This document shows positions 17,480 through 25,757 of a DNA stretch of 64,000 nucleotides, in pieces. The translations under genes were made by a program, and so were the position numbers. Numbering within the stretch: position 1 is the first letter of the stretch; every line of letters starts with the position of its first letter. The notes beneath the pieces were generated by a model. That model searched no databases, was not told the DNA's origin, and was given only the letters and a program-made list of their open reading frames with translations. This stretch comes from Pontibacter beigongshangensis (GTDB taxonomy: Bacteria; Bacteroidota; Bacteroidia; Cytophagales; Hymenobacteraceae). The stretch is taken from NCBI RefSeq assembly GCF_014332515.1, contig NZ_VFSD01000005.1:186001-250000 (forward strand). The letters are read 5' to 3'.

Positions 17480-19650
17480 AACTAACAGATATCTTCAAAC
17501 TTCTACGTCAGAACTGGTTCCTGCTGGTAGCAGTAACCTCCGTAACGGCAGCATCCATCTTTTTCTTCACTAAGAACACAGATGAAGAGTACACCTCTGA
17601 CACAACCATTTATACGGGTATAGCAACAGGGTATAACCTGAGCAGTGTAACAGAAAGCAGCAACCAGTATAAAGCTGCCAACAATGCGTTTGCCAACCTG
17701 ATCTCTATCATCGACTCCAGGGATATCCGTAAGGAACTAGGCTTCAGGCTATTGGCCATGCACCTGATGTTGAAAGAACACAACCCGGAAATTATTCAGG
17801 AAGAAAACTATGTCAAACTTCAGAAGGCAATACCAGCTGCGCTCAAAGCAAAGGTAGTCGGAGCAACTGTTGAAGAGACAGCTGATAACCTGGCCAGCTA
17901 CTACCATGCAACCGCCAAAAATGAGATCCGGGATATTATCAATTCAGAAGACTTCACCTATTCAGAGAGCTCTTTTGCCACAATAAAGGCAAAACGCGAC
18001 GGGGACAGCGACCTGATAATGATTTCCTATACCTCCACTGATCCGGTTCAGACCAAAATCACGCTGGATGCCCTGACTTACCTGTTTGTAGAGAAGCATA
18101 AACAACTGTTCACAGCCCAATCGGAGTCAGTGGTGAGCTACTTCACAACCGGGGCCGAACAAGCGCTGCAGAAGTTAAAACTGGCCGAAGAGAACCTTCT
18201 GAATTTTCAGCAGGCTAACAACATTATAGACTACAACGCGCAGGTTGGCTCTACTGCTTCAGAAAAAAGCGCTCTCCTGGCCAAGTACAACGACCTGGAG
18301 ATCGAGTATGCCGGCGCCCTGGCTACCTTAAACTCACTGGAGCAAAGCTTAAAAGAAAGGGGCGTTCCTAATCTGTATAGCCAGGAGGTGCTTCAGCTTA
18401 AAAACAAGCTTTCCAGGATAACGACAGAAATTGTAGAGCTGGAGCTGCTTAACAAAGGAAAATCGAACCCGGCCTACAACAACAGGCTGGCGGCACTGAA
18501 GCAGGATGCCAATGATTTGTCTTCTAAAATGATGGGATCGGTTGATAAGCACTATACCAACACACATACCATCCAGGGCCTGCCAACCGCCACCATGCTT
18601 ACCGACTGGGTTAGAAACACCTTTCTGGTAGAGGAACTAAAAAGCAAAATGAGCCTGCTCAACAAGCAGAAAGCGGTATTTGCACAGCAGTATGAGAAGC
18701 TGATGCCACTCGGCGCGGAAAGCAGAAAATACACCCGCGATGTAAACATGGCTGAGCAGGAGTACCTGGCACAACTGGACGGCCTGAAGCAAAGCATGTT
18801 AAACCAGCAGAATATTGAGCTTGTTTCTCAACTTAAGGTGGTAGATCCTCCTTACATTCCTTCCAGCCCTATTGCCTCCCGGGTGCTGCTCATCTTGTTT
18901 GGTTCAATTGGTGTCTTCTTACTGACCCTTGGTGGCCTGCTGGCATATGAGCTGCTGGATCAGTCAGTACGCAGACCGTCTGTAGCAGTTAAAAAGATGA
19001 AGTATCCTGTATTCGGAGTGCTTCCCGAAACCGATGCTTCAAGTGCGAAGCAACTGCAACTCGCTCAGAATGCCGAAGATCAGCTTGCCCGCCAGCTTAT
19101 CCTGAAAATGAAGCAGAAAAACAGTGTATCTGGCCCCTTTATAGTAGGTGTCCTGAGCAGCAGATCCGGTGAAGGCAAAACAGCTCTTTGTAATACACTG
19201 GCTACTTCTCTTACATCTTTAGGCATCGAGACCCAGGTTCTTTATCCTGAAAACCACAAAGGACTTGTTTCTGCTGATGATCTGGGTAATTTTTACGCAC
19301 CGCTGCAAGGTGTGCTCACAAATGCTTCAATCGCCGACCTGGCGGGAGTAGGTTTTGCAAACAACGCTGTCGTAATCGTAGAATTCCCTGCCGTGCTGGA
19401 AGACACATATCCGGTTTCGTTGCTAAGGCACCTAGACCTGGTGCTGCTAACGGTAAAAGCAAACCGTGTATGGCAACAGGCAGACAAAGCCATGTTCGAG
19501 AGCATACAAAAGGTTACCAACGCTCCTATTGAGACAGTTCTGAGCGCTGTGCAGCAAGATGATGCCAAAGAAATGGTGACCATCCGGCCTAAGCATGTCC
19601 TTCAGGAACAAAAGGCACTGCAGGCACCTAAATCTCTGGCAACTGCTTAA
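17476..19650 (+). CDS. Wzz/GumC-type polysaccharide co-polymerase with degenerate tyrosine-kinase-like ATPase domain
   Basis: 724 residues. A membrane segment near 17-35, a long periplasmic region with coiled-coil stretches (about 210-300 and 390-460), and a second membrane segment near 475-500 match chain-length regulators. The cytoplasmic part resembles a BY-kinase: Walker A SGEGKT (Gly565-Thr569 region) is intact. However, the Walker A' Asp motif is not visible, the Walker B position reads VVIVEFPAV (Glu636 in place of Asp) and there is no C-terminal tyrosine cluster. It is therefore probably a chain-length or export regulator that binds nucleotide without autokinase activity. It overlaps the TolC-like gene by ATGA and precedes the polymerase. 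Some divergent BY-kinases lack a full tyrosine tail, so loss of kinase activity is an inference. Confidence 0.82.
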   Translation: MKLTDIFKLLRQNWFLLVAVTSVTAASIFFFTKNTDEEYTSDTTIYTGIATGYNLSSVTESSNQYKAANNAFANLISIIDSRDIRKELGFRLLAMHLMLKEHNPEIIQEENYVKLQKAIPAALKAKVVGATVEETADNLASYYHATAKNEIRDIINSEDFTYSESSFATIKAKRDGDSDLIMISYTSTDPVQTKITLDALTYLFVEKHKQLFTAQSESVVSYFTTGAEQALQKLKLAEENLLNFQQANNIIDYNAQVGSTASEKSALLAKYNDLEIEYAGALATLNSLEQSLKERGVPNLYSQEVLQLKNKLSRITTEIVELELLNKGKSNPAYNNRLAALKQDANDLSSKMMGSVDKHYTNTHTIQGLPTATMLTDWVRNTFLVEELKSKMSLLNKQKAVFAQQYEKLMPLGAESRKYTRDVNMAEQEYLAQLDGLKQSMLNQQNIELVSQLKVVDPPYIPSSPIASRVLLILFGSIGVFLLTLGGLLAYELLDQSVRRPSVAVKKMKYPVFGVLPETDASSAKQLQLAQNAEDQLARQLILKMKQKNSVSGPFIVGVLSSRSGEGKTALCNTLATSLTSLGIETQVLYPENHKGLVSADDLGNFYAPLQGVLTNASIADLAGVGFANNAVVIVEFPAVLEDTYPVSLLRHLDLVLLTVKANRVWQQADKAMFESIQKVTNAPIETVLSAVQQDDAKEMVTIRPKHVLQEQKALQAPKSLATA

Positions 19651-19706
19651 GTTACAGGCCAGCTCAATTCCACAGCAAACTGGTTTTACACTGATATGCT
19701 ACCTAT

Positions 19707-19770
19707 GATTGAATTCTTCTTTCGCTTCACCCACTGATTAGTGCCCCTGAAGAGGAAGGAGAATTCAATC
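19707..19770 (+). promoter_or_regulatory. Long hairpin sequestering a purine-rich leader of the polymerase gene
   Basis: The 23-nt arms (19707-19729 and 19748-19770) start with a perfect 10-bp inverted repeat GATTGAATTC/GAATTCAATC and continue with 12 of 13 pairs including two G-U pairs. The 18-nt loop itself contains CACT-GATT-AGTG. The right arm includes AGGAAGGAG, 15 nt before the ATG at 19776. No T run follows, so it is not a standard terminator. Confidence 0.8.
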
Positions 19771-19775
19771 TAACA

Positions 19776-21311
19776 ATGAGGTTCCATTTTACAACAGCAC
19801 AAAAGTTTACCATCATGAGGCAACTTGTAATATCTTCTGACAATAAATCACCCAAGTTATTAATACCCTTAGTAGTTATTGCAGCTGTCGGCATTGGTTG
19901 GGGAACTGCGCAGTTCGGCCTTCTGGTACCTGGGCTGATGCTGAGCCTGCTTCTTATTCTTCCGTTTCTTTACACTGTATTTAAAGAGCCCAAAGCAGGC
20001 ATTATTGCCTTTATCGCTTACTGCTTTATTTTCAACTTTTTCACCAGAGAAATTGGCCACTTTCAGTACCTCTACATCATAGAAGGCCTGTTGGTACTTT
20101 CCTGGATAGCGGCCATTTTTCATACAACAAAAGATTACGACTGGTCGCTGCTAAAAAGTGAGATTTGCGTTCTGGGAGCCATATGGATGCTTATAAACTT
20201 CGTGGAGCTATTTAATCCGGCGGGGGCAAGCTTACTTGGCTGGCTCGTAGATATGCGTTATCCGCTGCTATGGCTGCTTATTGTGCCACTTTGCATGGTC
20301 GTGTTCAACACCAAGAAAGATCTTAATATTTTCCTGATCCTGATCATTGGCATGTCGCTGCTTGCAACGCTCAACGGTGTAAAGCAGGTAACCATCGGGA
20401 TGTTTCCGGGAGAGCACGCCTGGCTAACCTCATCAGGATACAAAACGCACGTAATTTTTGGTCAGCTGCGTGCTTTTTCATTTTACATAGATGCCAGCCA
20501 GTTTGGGTCTTCGCAGGCTCATCTGCTAATCGTAGCGCTTGTACTGGCTCTCGGTCCATTTAAGATGTGGAAGCGGGTTCTGTGTGGTCTGGCAGCCATT
20601 GCCTTTCTGTACGGAGAATCTATTTCAGGAACAAGGGGGGCGTTGTTCACCATCTTTATCGGGATGACAGTTGTTCTGTTTATCAACAAAAACCTGAAGC
20701 TGTTTACGTTGGCGCTCCTGCTGGCTGTAACCGGGTTCTGCTTCCTGAAATACACCACAATCGGCCAGAGCCACTTCGAGATCAGGAGAATGCGCTCTGC
20801 GCTGAGGCCAAACGACGCATCGCTTAACACCCGTTTCAACAACCAGGCCAAGCTGCAGGACTATCTGGCATCGCGCCCGTTCGGAGGAGGAGTAGGCACT
20901 ATAGGTTATACCGGCAAGCACTACAACAGTGGCACTTACCTGGCTTCTATCCCACCCGATAGCTACTGGGTGAAGATCTGGGCAGAATATGGCATTGTAG
21001 GCTTTGTAATTTGGATAAGCCTGATGATGTACATTATAGGAAAATGCTGCGGTATTGTCTGGACCACAAAAGACAAAGGCCTCAAATTTAAGCTTACGGC
21101 CCTTACGGCAGGCTCTACTGCCATTGTTATCAGCAGCTACGGCAACGAGCTGATGAACGTGATGCCATCTGCCATGATCATTTATGTTTCCTGGGCCTTT
21201 ATTTTCCTCGGACCAAAACTGGATAAGGAAATAGAGGAACAGCAGCTGCTAGCCAGCCAGGAAAACCAAGAAGAAGAAGAACAGCAACAACAATTACCAA
21301 CCTATGCCTAG
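19776..21311 (+). CDS. O-antigen ligase/Wzy-like polysaccharide polymerase
   Basis: 511 residues with about 11-12 hydrophobic segments, a large periplasmic loop (about 330-400) containing FEIRRMRSALRPNDASLNTRFN and a GTIGYTG glycine stretch, typical of the Wzy/WaaL (O-antigen_lig) family. The family polymerises lipid-linked repeat units, or ligates them, on the periplasmic face. The C-terminus is cytoplasmic-like and very rich in Glu and Gln. I place the start at 19776, just after the AGGAAGGAG-bearing hairpin; an internal Met at 19815 is possible. The last 8 bp overlap the next glycosyltransferase. Polymerase rather than ligase is inferred from the adjacent Wzz-like gene. Confidence 0.82.
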   Translation: MRFHFTTAQKFTIMRQLVISSDNKSPKLLIPLVVIAAVGIGWGTAQFGLLVPGLMLSLLLILPFLYTVFKEPKAGIIAFIAYCFIFNFFTREIGHFQYLYIIEGLLVLSWIAAIFHTTKDYDWSLLKSEICVLGAIWMLINFVELFNPAGASLLGWLVDMRYPLLWLLIVPLCMVVFNTKKDLNIFLILIIGMSLLATLNGVKQVTIGMFPGEHAWLTSSGYKTHVIFGQLRAFSFYIDASQFGSSQAHLLIVALVLALGPFKMWKRVLCGLAAIAFLYGESISGTRGALFTIFIGMTVVLFINKNLKLFTLALLLAVTGFCFLKYTTIGQSHFEIRRMRSALRPNDASLNTRFNNQAKLQDYLASRPFGGGVGTIGYTGKHYNSGTYLASIPPDSYWVKIWAEYGIVGFVIWISLMMYIIGKCCGIVWTTKDKGLKFKLTALTAGSTAIVISSYGNELMNVMPSAMIIYVSWAFIFLGPKLDKEIEEQQLLASQENQEEEEQQQQLPTYA

Positions 21312-22248
21312 TCCTTTGGTTTCGGTGGTTACGGTAAACTACAACCAGGCGGCTGTAACCTGCCAGATGGTAGCTTCGCTCCGGAAGGTGAGTTATCCGA
21401 ACCTCGAAATAATAGTGGTAGATAACGCCTCGCCCACCGATAACCCAGACCTGATAAAGGAGCAATACCCAGAGGTAAAACTTATTAAATCCTCTGTAAA
21501 CCTGGGTTATGCAGGAGGCAACAATGTAGGAGTAGCACACGCAGCCGGCGAGTATGTCCTTTTTTTGAACAACGACACGGAGGTGGAGCCTGGTTTTCTG
21601 GAGCCATTGGTTAGCCTGTTTCAGCAGCACAGCCACGCAGGCATCGCCTCTCCCAAGATCATCTACCACGGCACCGACAGGCTTATTCAGTATGCCGGCT
21701 CCAAAGGAATAAATACCTGGACGGGGCGCAGTGTCACCATCGGGCAGATGGAGCAGGACAACGGGCAACACAATGCCTCTGCCATGACCGCACTCGCCGA
21801 TGGCGCCGCCATGATGGTGCCGATGCAGGTGATCAGAAAAGTGGGGTTAATGCCGGAACTGTACTTTCTGTACTACGAAGAGCTGGACTGGTGCGAGATG
21901 ATTAAAAGAGCCGGTTATACCTGCCATTATGTGGCCTCCTCCACCATCTACCACAAAGAGTCGGTTTCGGTAGGCAAAGCCACTGTACTGAAAACCTATT
22001 ACATGAACCGGAACCGCCTGCTCTTTATCAGAAGAAACATAACCGGTTGGCCTTTCTGGACGAGCCTGCTCATTTTTCTGGTGGCCGCCCTACCTAAAAA
22101 AGCCTTGACGTTCGGCGTTCGGCAGGAATGGAGACACCTGCAGGCATTAGGGAAAGGCTTATGGTGGAACCTGGCGAACCGCAACATCAGCACTAGTAGC
22201 CGCCACTCCTTTAACACCGATCAGGCAAAGGAACTGGTGCTGCCATAA
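21304..22248 (+). CDS. Glycosyltransferase family 2 (rhamnosyltransferase-like)
   Basis: 314 residues. The GT-A fold starts at VSVVTVNYN, with the nucleotide-binding VVDNASPTDNPDL, the GYAGGNNVG stretch, the metal motif in LFLNNDTEVE, and an acceptor-side FLYYEELDWCEM motif that is typical of WcaA/rhamnosyltransferase-type family 2 enzymes. The last third is a weakly hydrophobic, basic region that probably associates with the membrane. The start overlaps the polymerase end by 8 bp, implying coupling. It would add one sugar to the lipid-linked repeat unit on the cytoplasmic face; donor and acceptor cannot be read from sequence. Confidence 0.88.
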   Translation: MPSPLVSVVTVNYNQAAVTCQMVASLRKVSYPNLEIIVVDNASPTDNPDLIKEQYPEVKLIKSSVNLGYAGGNNVGVAHAAGEYVLFLNNDTEVEPGFLEPLVSLFQQHSHAGIASPKIIYHGTDRLIQYAGSKGINTWTGRSVTIGQMEQDNGQHNASAMTALADGAAMMVPMQVIRKVGLMPELYFLYYEELDWCEMIKRAGYTCHYVASSTIYHKESVSVGKATVLKTYYMNRNRLLFIRRNITGWPFWTSLLIFLVAALPKKALTFGVRQEWRHLQALGKGLWWNLANRNISTSSRHSFNTDQAKELVLP

Positions 22249-22251
22249 CCC

Positions 22252-22305
22252 GAGCAGCAGCAGCAATAATAAATGACGCAGATGGTCATTTTCATTCAAA
22301 TAATT
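22252..22305 (+). repeat. Dispersed intergenic repeat, copy 3 (alternative stem)
   Basis: GAGCAGCAGCAGCA, an A-rich spacer, a stem ATGAC-N7-GTCAT in place of the usual CCTCCGGAGG, then TTTTCATTCAAATAATT. Both flanks match the family while the stem sequence differs but stays self-complementary. It lies 4 bp after the preceding stop. Confidence 0.7.
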
Positions 22306-22371
22306 TAATAGCAGCACGCCAGGCAAAGCATTGGCACCAACGCCCTGCATCTAAACTTGAAAACAGCAACT

Positions 22372-23583
22372 ATGTTTGTAATTGGCTTACTTCTGGATAT
22401 ACTACTTTTTACGGCAGGAGCCTTCCTGCTGTTTAACTGCTGCTACCTGCTTTTCTTTTCGGTTGCCGGCCATTTTAAAGCAAAACCTTTACAGGAGCTT
22501 CTGAAAAAAGACCGCCGGTTCTGCATTCTTATTCCTGCTTACCGCGAAAACGAGGTAGTACTCGAGACCAGCAAAGCAGCCCTTAACCACTCCTATGCCG
22601 GCAAAGCCGACGTGTTTGTAATAGCAGATGGCCTGGAGCCGGAAACCATCGCCAAGCTAAAAGGCAATGGCGTGGGTGTGATAGAGGTTGCCTTTGAGAA
22701 AAGCACCAAAGGCAAAGCACTCTCAGCAGCCCTGCACGCACTCCCAGAAAACCAGTATGATATTGCCGCCATCCTGGACGTGGACAATATAATGGGAGCC
22801 AACTTTCTGCAGGAGGTTAACAAAGCTTTTGGAGCAGGATATAAGGTGGTGCAGGCCCACCGCACTGCCAAAAACATGGAAACTGCCTTCGCCCTGCTGG
22901 ATGCCTGCAACGAAGAAATAAATAACCATATCTACCGGAAAGGGCATTATGCCATTGGCATGTCGTCAGCTCTGATTGGCTCGGGTATGGCCTTCGGCTT
23001 TACGTACCTGAAGGAGCTGCTCCAGGATATAGGCGAAACAGTGGGAGAAGACAAGGAGCTTGACTTCAGGATCGTGAAGGACCAGGAGAAGATAGCTTAC
23101 CTGGACAAGGTGTATGTGTACGACGAGAAAATAGAGAACGCCAGCGTGTTTACCCAGCAGCGTACCCGCTGGATCGCAGCCCAGGTCGAGTTCCTGAAAA
23201 AGTATGCGGCGGAGGGTGTTGTGCAGCTCTTTAAATTTGGCAACTACGAGTTCTTCAATAAAGTACTGCAGGCTTTCCTGGTACCCCGGATTTTACTTAT
23301 CGGTGTTTTGGGTGTATGCTTTCTGTCTTCCTTTGTTGTACCGGCAGGCCCCTCTCCTGCTTTCTGGGCAGTGCTCCTGCTCATGCTGAGTGCCGCCTTG
23401 TTTATTGCCCTGCCCGGCCGCTTCTACAGAAACCGGAAATTATGGGAAGCCATACTCCATTTGCCTTATGCATTTTTCTGCATGGTAAAGGCCTTGCTAC
23501 AGATCAACAAGGCAAAGTCATCTTTCCTCTCTACCCCGCACAAGGTCAAAGCGGTGTCATCAGAAGTTAATGTTCAACACTAA
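22372..23583 (+). CDS. Membrane-bound processive-type glycosyltransferase family 2
   Basis: 403 residues from the ATG at 22372 (an in-frame TTG at 22357 would add five). An N-terminal membrane helix is followed by a GT-A domain (CILIPAYREN, VIADGLEP, ILDVDN as the metal motif, GEDKELDFR) and a QQRTRW motif, the Q-x-x-R-W signature of processive family 2 synthases such as cellulose and hyaluronan synthases. Three or four C-terminal membrane helices follow (about 305-385). It may extend a chain or add a sugar at the membrane face. The length is short for a full synthase, and there is no PilZ domain. The neighbours are two other glycosyltransferases with a tiny membrane ORF in between. Confidence 0.82.
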   Translation: MFVIGLLLDILLFTAGAFLLFNCCYLLFFSVAGHFKAKPLQELLKKDRRFCILIPAYRENEVVLETSKAALNHSYAGKADVFVIADGLEPETIAKLKGNGVGVIEVAFEKSTKGKALSAALHALPENQYDIAAILDVDNIMGANFLQEVNKAFGAGYKVVQAHRTAKNMETAFALLDACNEEINNHIYRKGHYAIGMSSALIGSGMAFGFTYLKELLQDIGETVGEDKELDFRIVKDQEKIAYLDKVYVYDEKIENASVFTQQRTRWIAAQVEFLKKYAAEGVVQLFKFGNYEFFNKVLQAFLVPRILLIGVLGVCFLSSFVVPAGPSPAFWAVLLLMLSAALFIALPGRFYRNRKLWEAILHLPYAFFCMVKALLQINKAKSSFLSTPHKVKAVSSEVNVQH

Positions 23584-23594
23584 AAAATACTGTT

Positions 23595-23684
23595 ATGCCA
23601 TTCGAAATATTCGCATTTCCAGCCATCGTTTTCATGTTAATCGGTTTCTTCAGCGGTTTGACCTACGGAAAAAAAGACAACTAA
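23595..23684 (+). CDS. Possible 29-residue single-helix membrane protein
   Basis: An ATG at 23595 opens a 29-codon frame ending TAA at 23684: MPFEIFAFPAIVFMLIGFFS, then GLTYGKKDN. It is one hydrophobic helix with a charged C-terminal tail, giving a C-in topology by the positive-inside rule. It lies 11 bp after one membrane glycosyltransferase and 18 bp before the next, on the same strand, which fits an operon gene. I do not recognise a family. It could be a small subunit stabilising one of the glycosyltransferases, or a chance frame; conservation in relatives would decide. Confidence 0.45.
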   Translation: MPFEIFAFPAIVFMLIGFFSGLTYGKKDN

Positions 23685-23702
23685 AAAGTAAAGCATCTTG
23701 AT

Positions 23703-24890
23703 ATGGGAGTTATGGAGATTAGTCTTTGGATTGCTGTTGCCCTGGTATTCTATACCTACTTCGGGTATGCGCTGGTGGCATGGGTATGGGCAAAAACAAA
23801 GTCGATTATAACCAAGCCTGAACAACTGAAAGACTTCGAACCAGAAGTTACCCTTGTCGTGCCTGCCTACAACGAGGCGCCCATCCTGCAGGGCAAAATA
23901 GAAAACTGCCTCTCGCTTGATTATCCGGCCGACAAGCTCAGGATAATTTTCATTACCGACGGCTCTACCGATAACGCCGCCGAGATTTTGGCAGCATATC
24001 CGCAGATCCAGCATCTGCACTCACCGGCAAGAGGCGGCAAGTCTCTTGCCGAGAACAGAGCCATGCAGCATGTGCAAACGCCTTTCGTTATATTCACCGA
24101 CTGCAACTCTTACCTTAACAAGGAGGCCGTAACGGAAATGGCAAAGCACTACCAGGATCCCCAGGTAGGTGCTGTGTCCGGAGAAAAGAAAGTGATGGCG
24201 ATGGAAACATCGCCTGGTGCCGGAGAAGGTCTGTACTGGAAATATGAGTCATTTCTGAAGCGCTGCGACTCCGATATTTATAGTCTGATGGGAGCTGCCG
24301 GAGAATTGGTTTCGTTCAGAACGGCCTTATATGAGCCACTGGAAAGAGATACCATTCTGGATGATTTTGTGCAGTCGCTGCGGATAGTGGAGAAAGGCTT
24401 TAAGGTAGTGTATGAGCCCGCAGCCTTTGCTACTGAAGCGCCATCGACGTCGATAGCTGAGGAGATGAAACGCAAAGTGCGGATCTGTGCCGGTGGCTGG
24501 CAATCTATGGTTCGCCTGAGCTCGCTGCTCAATCCGTTTCGGCAGCCGGTGGTTACCTTCTTGTATGTATCGCACCGGGTACTGCGCTGGAGCCTGGCGC
24601 CGCTTATGCTTGCGCTGCTTTTGCCGCTCAACCTGGCGATAGCCTGGCAGGAAGGCAATTTCTACAGCATATTACTTGCCTTGCAGGTGGCCTTCTATTT
24701 TATGTCGTGGCTGGGTTGGCAGGCAGAAACCAGAGGCCGGAAAAGCAAACTATTGCTTGTGCCGCTCTACTTTACCATGATGAATGTGGCAGTTTTCGCC
24801 GGCTTCTTCAGGTTTATGCGCAACTCACAGCCTGCTGCCTGGGAGAAAGCCGAAAGAGCGGTTATTTCCACATCCTCTGCCAGAACCTGA
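23703..24890 (+). CDS. Membrane glycosyltransferase family 2
   Basis: 395 residues. An N-terminal helix (about 5-27) is followed by a GT-A domain with VTLVVPAYNEA, IIFITDGSTDN, a KGG-like GGKSLAENRA and VIFTDCNSYL where a D-x-D/N-type metal motif is expected. The ILDDFVQSLR segment matches the acceptor/catalytic region (E/D-D). The Q-x-x-R-W signature of processive enzymes is replaced by KRKVRICAGG, so a single-addition enzyme is more likely. Three C-terminal hydrophobic helices (about 285-375) anchor it. The start may be the Met at 23712 instead. It lies between the 29-residue ORF and the acetyltransferase in the exopolysaccharide block. Confidence 0.84.
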   Translation: MGVMEISLWIAVALVFYTYFGYALVAWVWAKTKSIITKPEQLKDFEPEVTLVVPAYNEAPILQGKIENCLSLDYPADKLRIIFITDGSTDNAAEILAAYPQIQHLHSPARGGKSLAENRAMQHVQTPFVIFTDCNSYLNKEAVTEMAKHYQDPQVGAVSGEKKVMAMETSPGAGEGLYWKYESFLKRCDSDIYSLMGAAGELVSFRTALYEPLERDTILDDFVQSLRIVEKGFKVVYEPAAFATEAPSTSIAEEMKRKVRICAGGWQSMVRLSSLLNPFRQPVVTFLYVSHRVLRWSLAPLMLALLLPLNLAIAWQEGNFYSILLALQVAFYFMSWLGWQAETRGRKSKLLLVPLYFTMMNVAVFAGFFRFMRNSQPAAWEKAERAVISTSSART

Positions 24891-24928
24891 CAAGTGCAGC
24901 AGCATACAGGATTAACGGTCTGGGCTTT

Positions 24929-24973
24929 AGCAGCAGCAATTGCCTCCGGAGGGTGTTTTTTATTTGAATAATT
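24929..24973 (+). repeat. Dispersed intergenic repeat, copy 4
   Basis: AGCAGCAGCAATT, CCTCCGGAGG, a T tract and ATTTGAATAATT. It is placed 39 bp 3' of the membrane glycosyltransferase, same orientation. Confidence 0.85.
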
Positions 24974-25095
24974 CATGCCCCGGCCCTTTGCCGCTGCGCT
25001 TACTGGCTCAACAAGACCAATTTAAAAGTACGCAGTGTGCTGATGAATCTGCAGGCATAACGACCTGGTATTATGAAAATTAAAGAGGCAAAAAA

Positions 25096-25737
25096 TTGAG
25101 CATCATCCAAAAGATAAAGTCCGACTCCCGCCTGAAAGCCTTAGCACTTTACATGCTGATGCCCCAAAACCAGGCAAGGCCCCGCTGGTGGGTTCGCAAC
25201 TTCATGAATCCTTTTTATCACAAAAAAGGAGAAAACGCTGTTTTCCGTAACAAGGCACGCTTAGATGTGTTGCCTTTCAACCCGTTTTCGGTTGGAGCCA
25301 ACTCCGTGGTAGAAGAATATGCAGTTGTGAACAACGGCATGGGCCATGTGCATATAGGAGCCCATACGTTTATCGGTCTTTTTGATGTAGTAATTGGCCC
25401 CGTAACCATTGGCAACCATGTTATTATAGCGCAGCACGTGGTGATCTCGGGCTTAAACCATGGCTACGAAGACGTGCGGATGCCTATAAAGGACCAGCCC
25501 TGCACCACTGCCGAAATTGTGATAGAAGATGACTGCTGGATTGGTGCGAATGCCGTGATCACGGCTGGTGTGCGCATCGGGAAGCACGCCGTGGTAGCAG
25601 CAGGCAGTGTGGTGACAAAAGATGTTCCGGCATACACCATAGTAGGAGGCAACCCCGCCAGGATACTGAAACAGTATAATCCGGAAACAGAAAAGTGGGA
25701 GAAGGCACAGGTACTGCAAAAGGCAGCAATATATTAA
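25096..25737 (+). CDS. Left-handed beta-helix acyltransferase (WcaF/maltose-acetyltransferase-like)
   Basis: 213 residues from a TTG at 25096; the first internal Met codons (about residues 20 and 22) are alternatives. Hexapeptide repeats run from about residue 70 to 195 ([24 protein letters not shown] and later [27 protein letters not shown]), with the catalytic-type His in [12 protein letters not shown], typical of the WcaF/LacA group that transfers acetyl from acetyl-CoA to a sugar hydroxyl. The tail [15 protein letters not shown] is the usual family ending. In this context it probably acetylates a sugar of the exopolysaccharide repeat unit. Its end is 20 bp before the next glycosyltransferase. 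Confidence 0.85.
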   Translation: MSIIQKIKSDSRLKALALYMLMPQNQARPRWWVRNFMNPFYHKKGENAVFRNKARLDVLPFNPFSVGANSVVEEYAVVNNGMGHVHIGAHTFIGLFDVVIGPVTIGNHVIIAQHVVISGLNHGYEDVRMPIKDQPCTTAEIVIEDDCWIGANAVITAGVRIGKHAVVAAGSVVTKDVPAYTIVGGNPARILKQYNPETEKWEKAQVLQKAAIY

Positions 25738-25757
25738 ACCTCAACCTGGAAAAAGGC

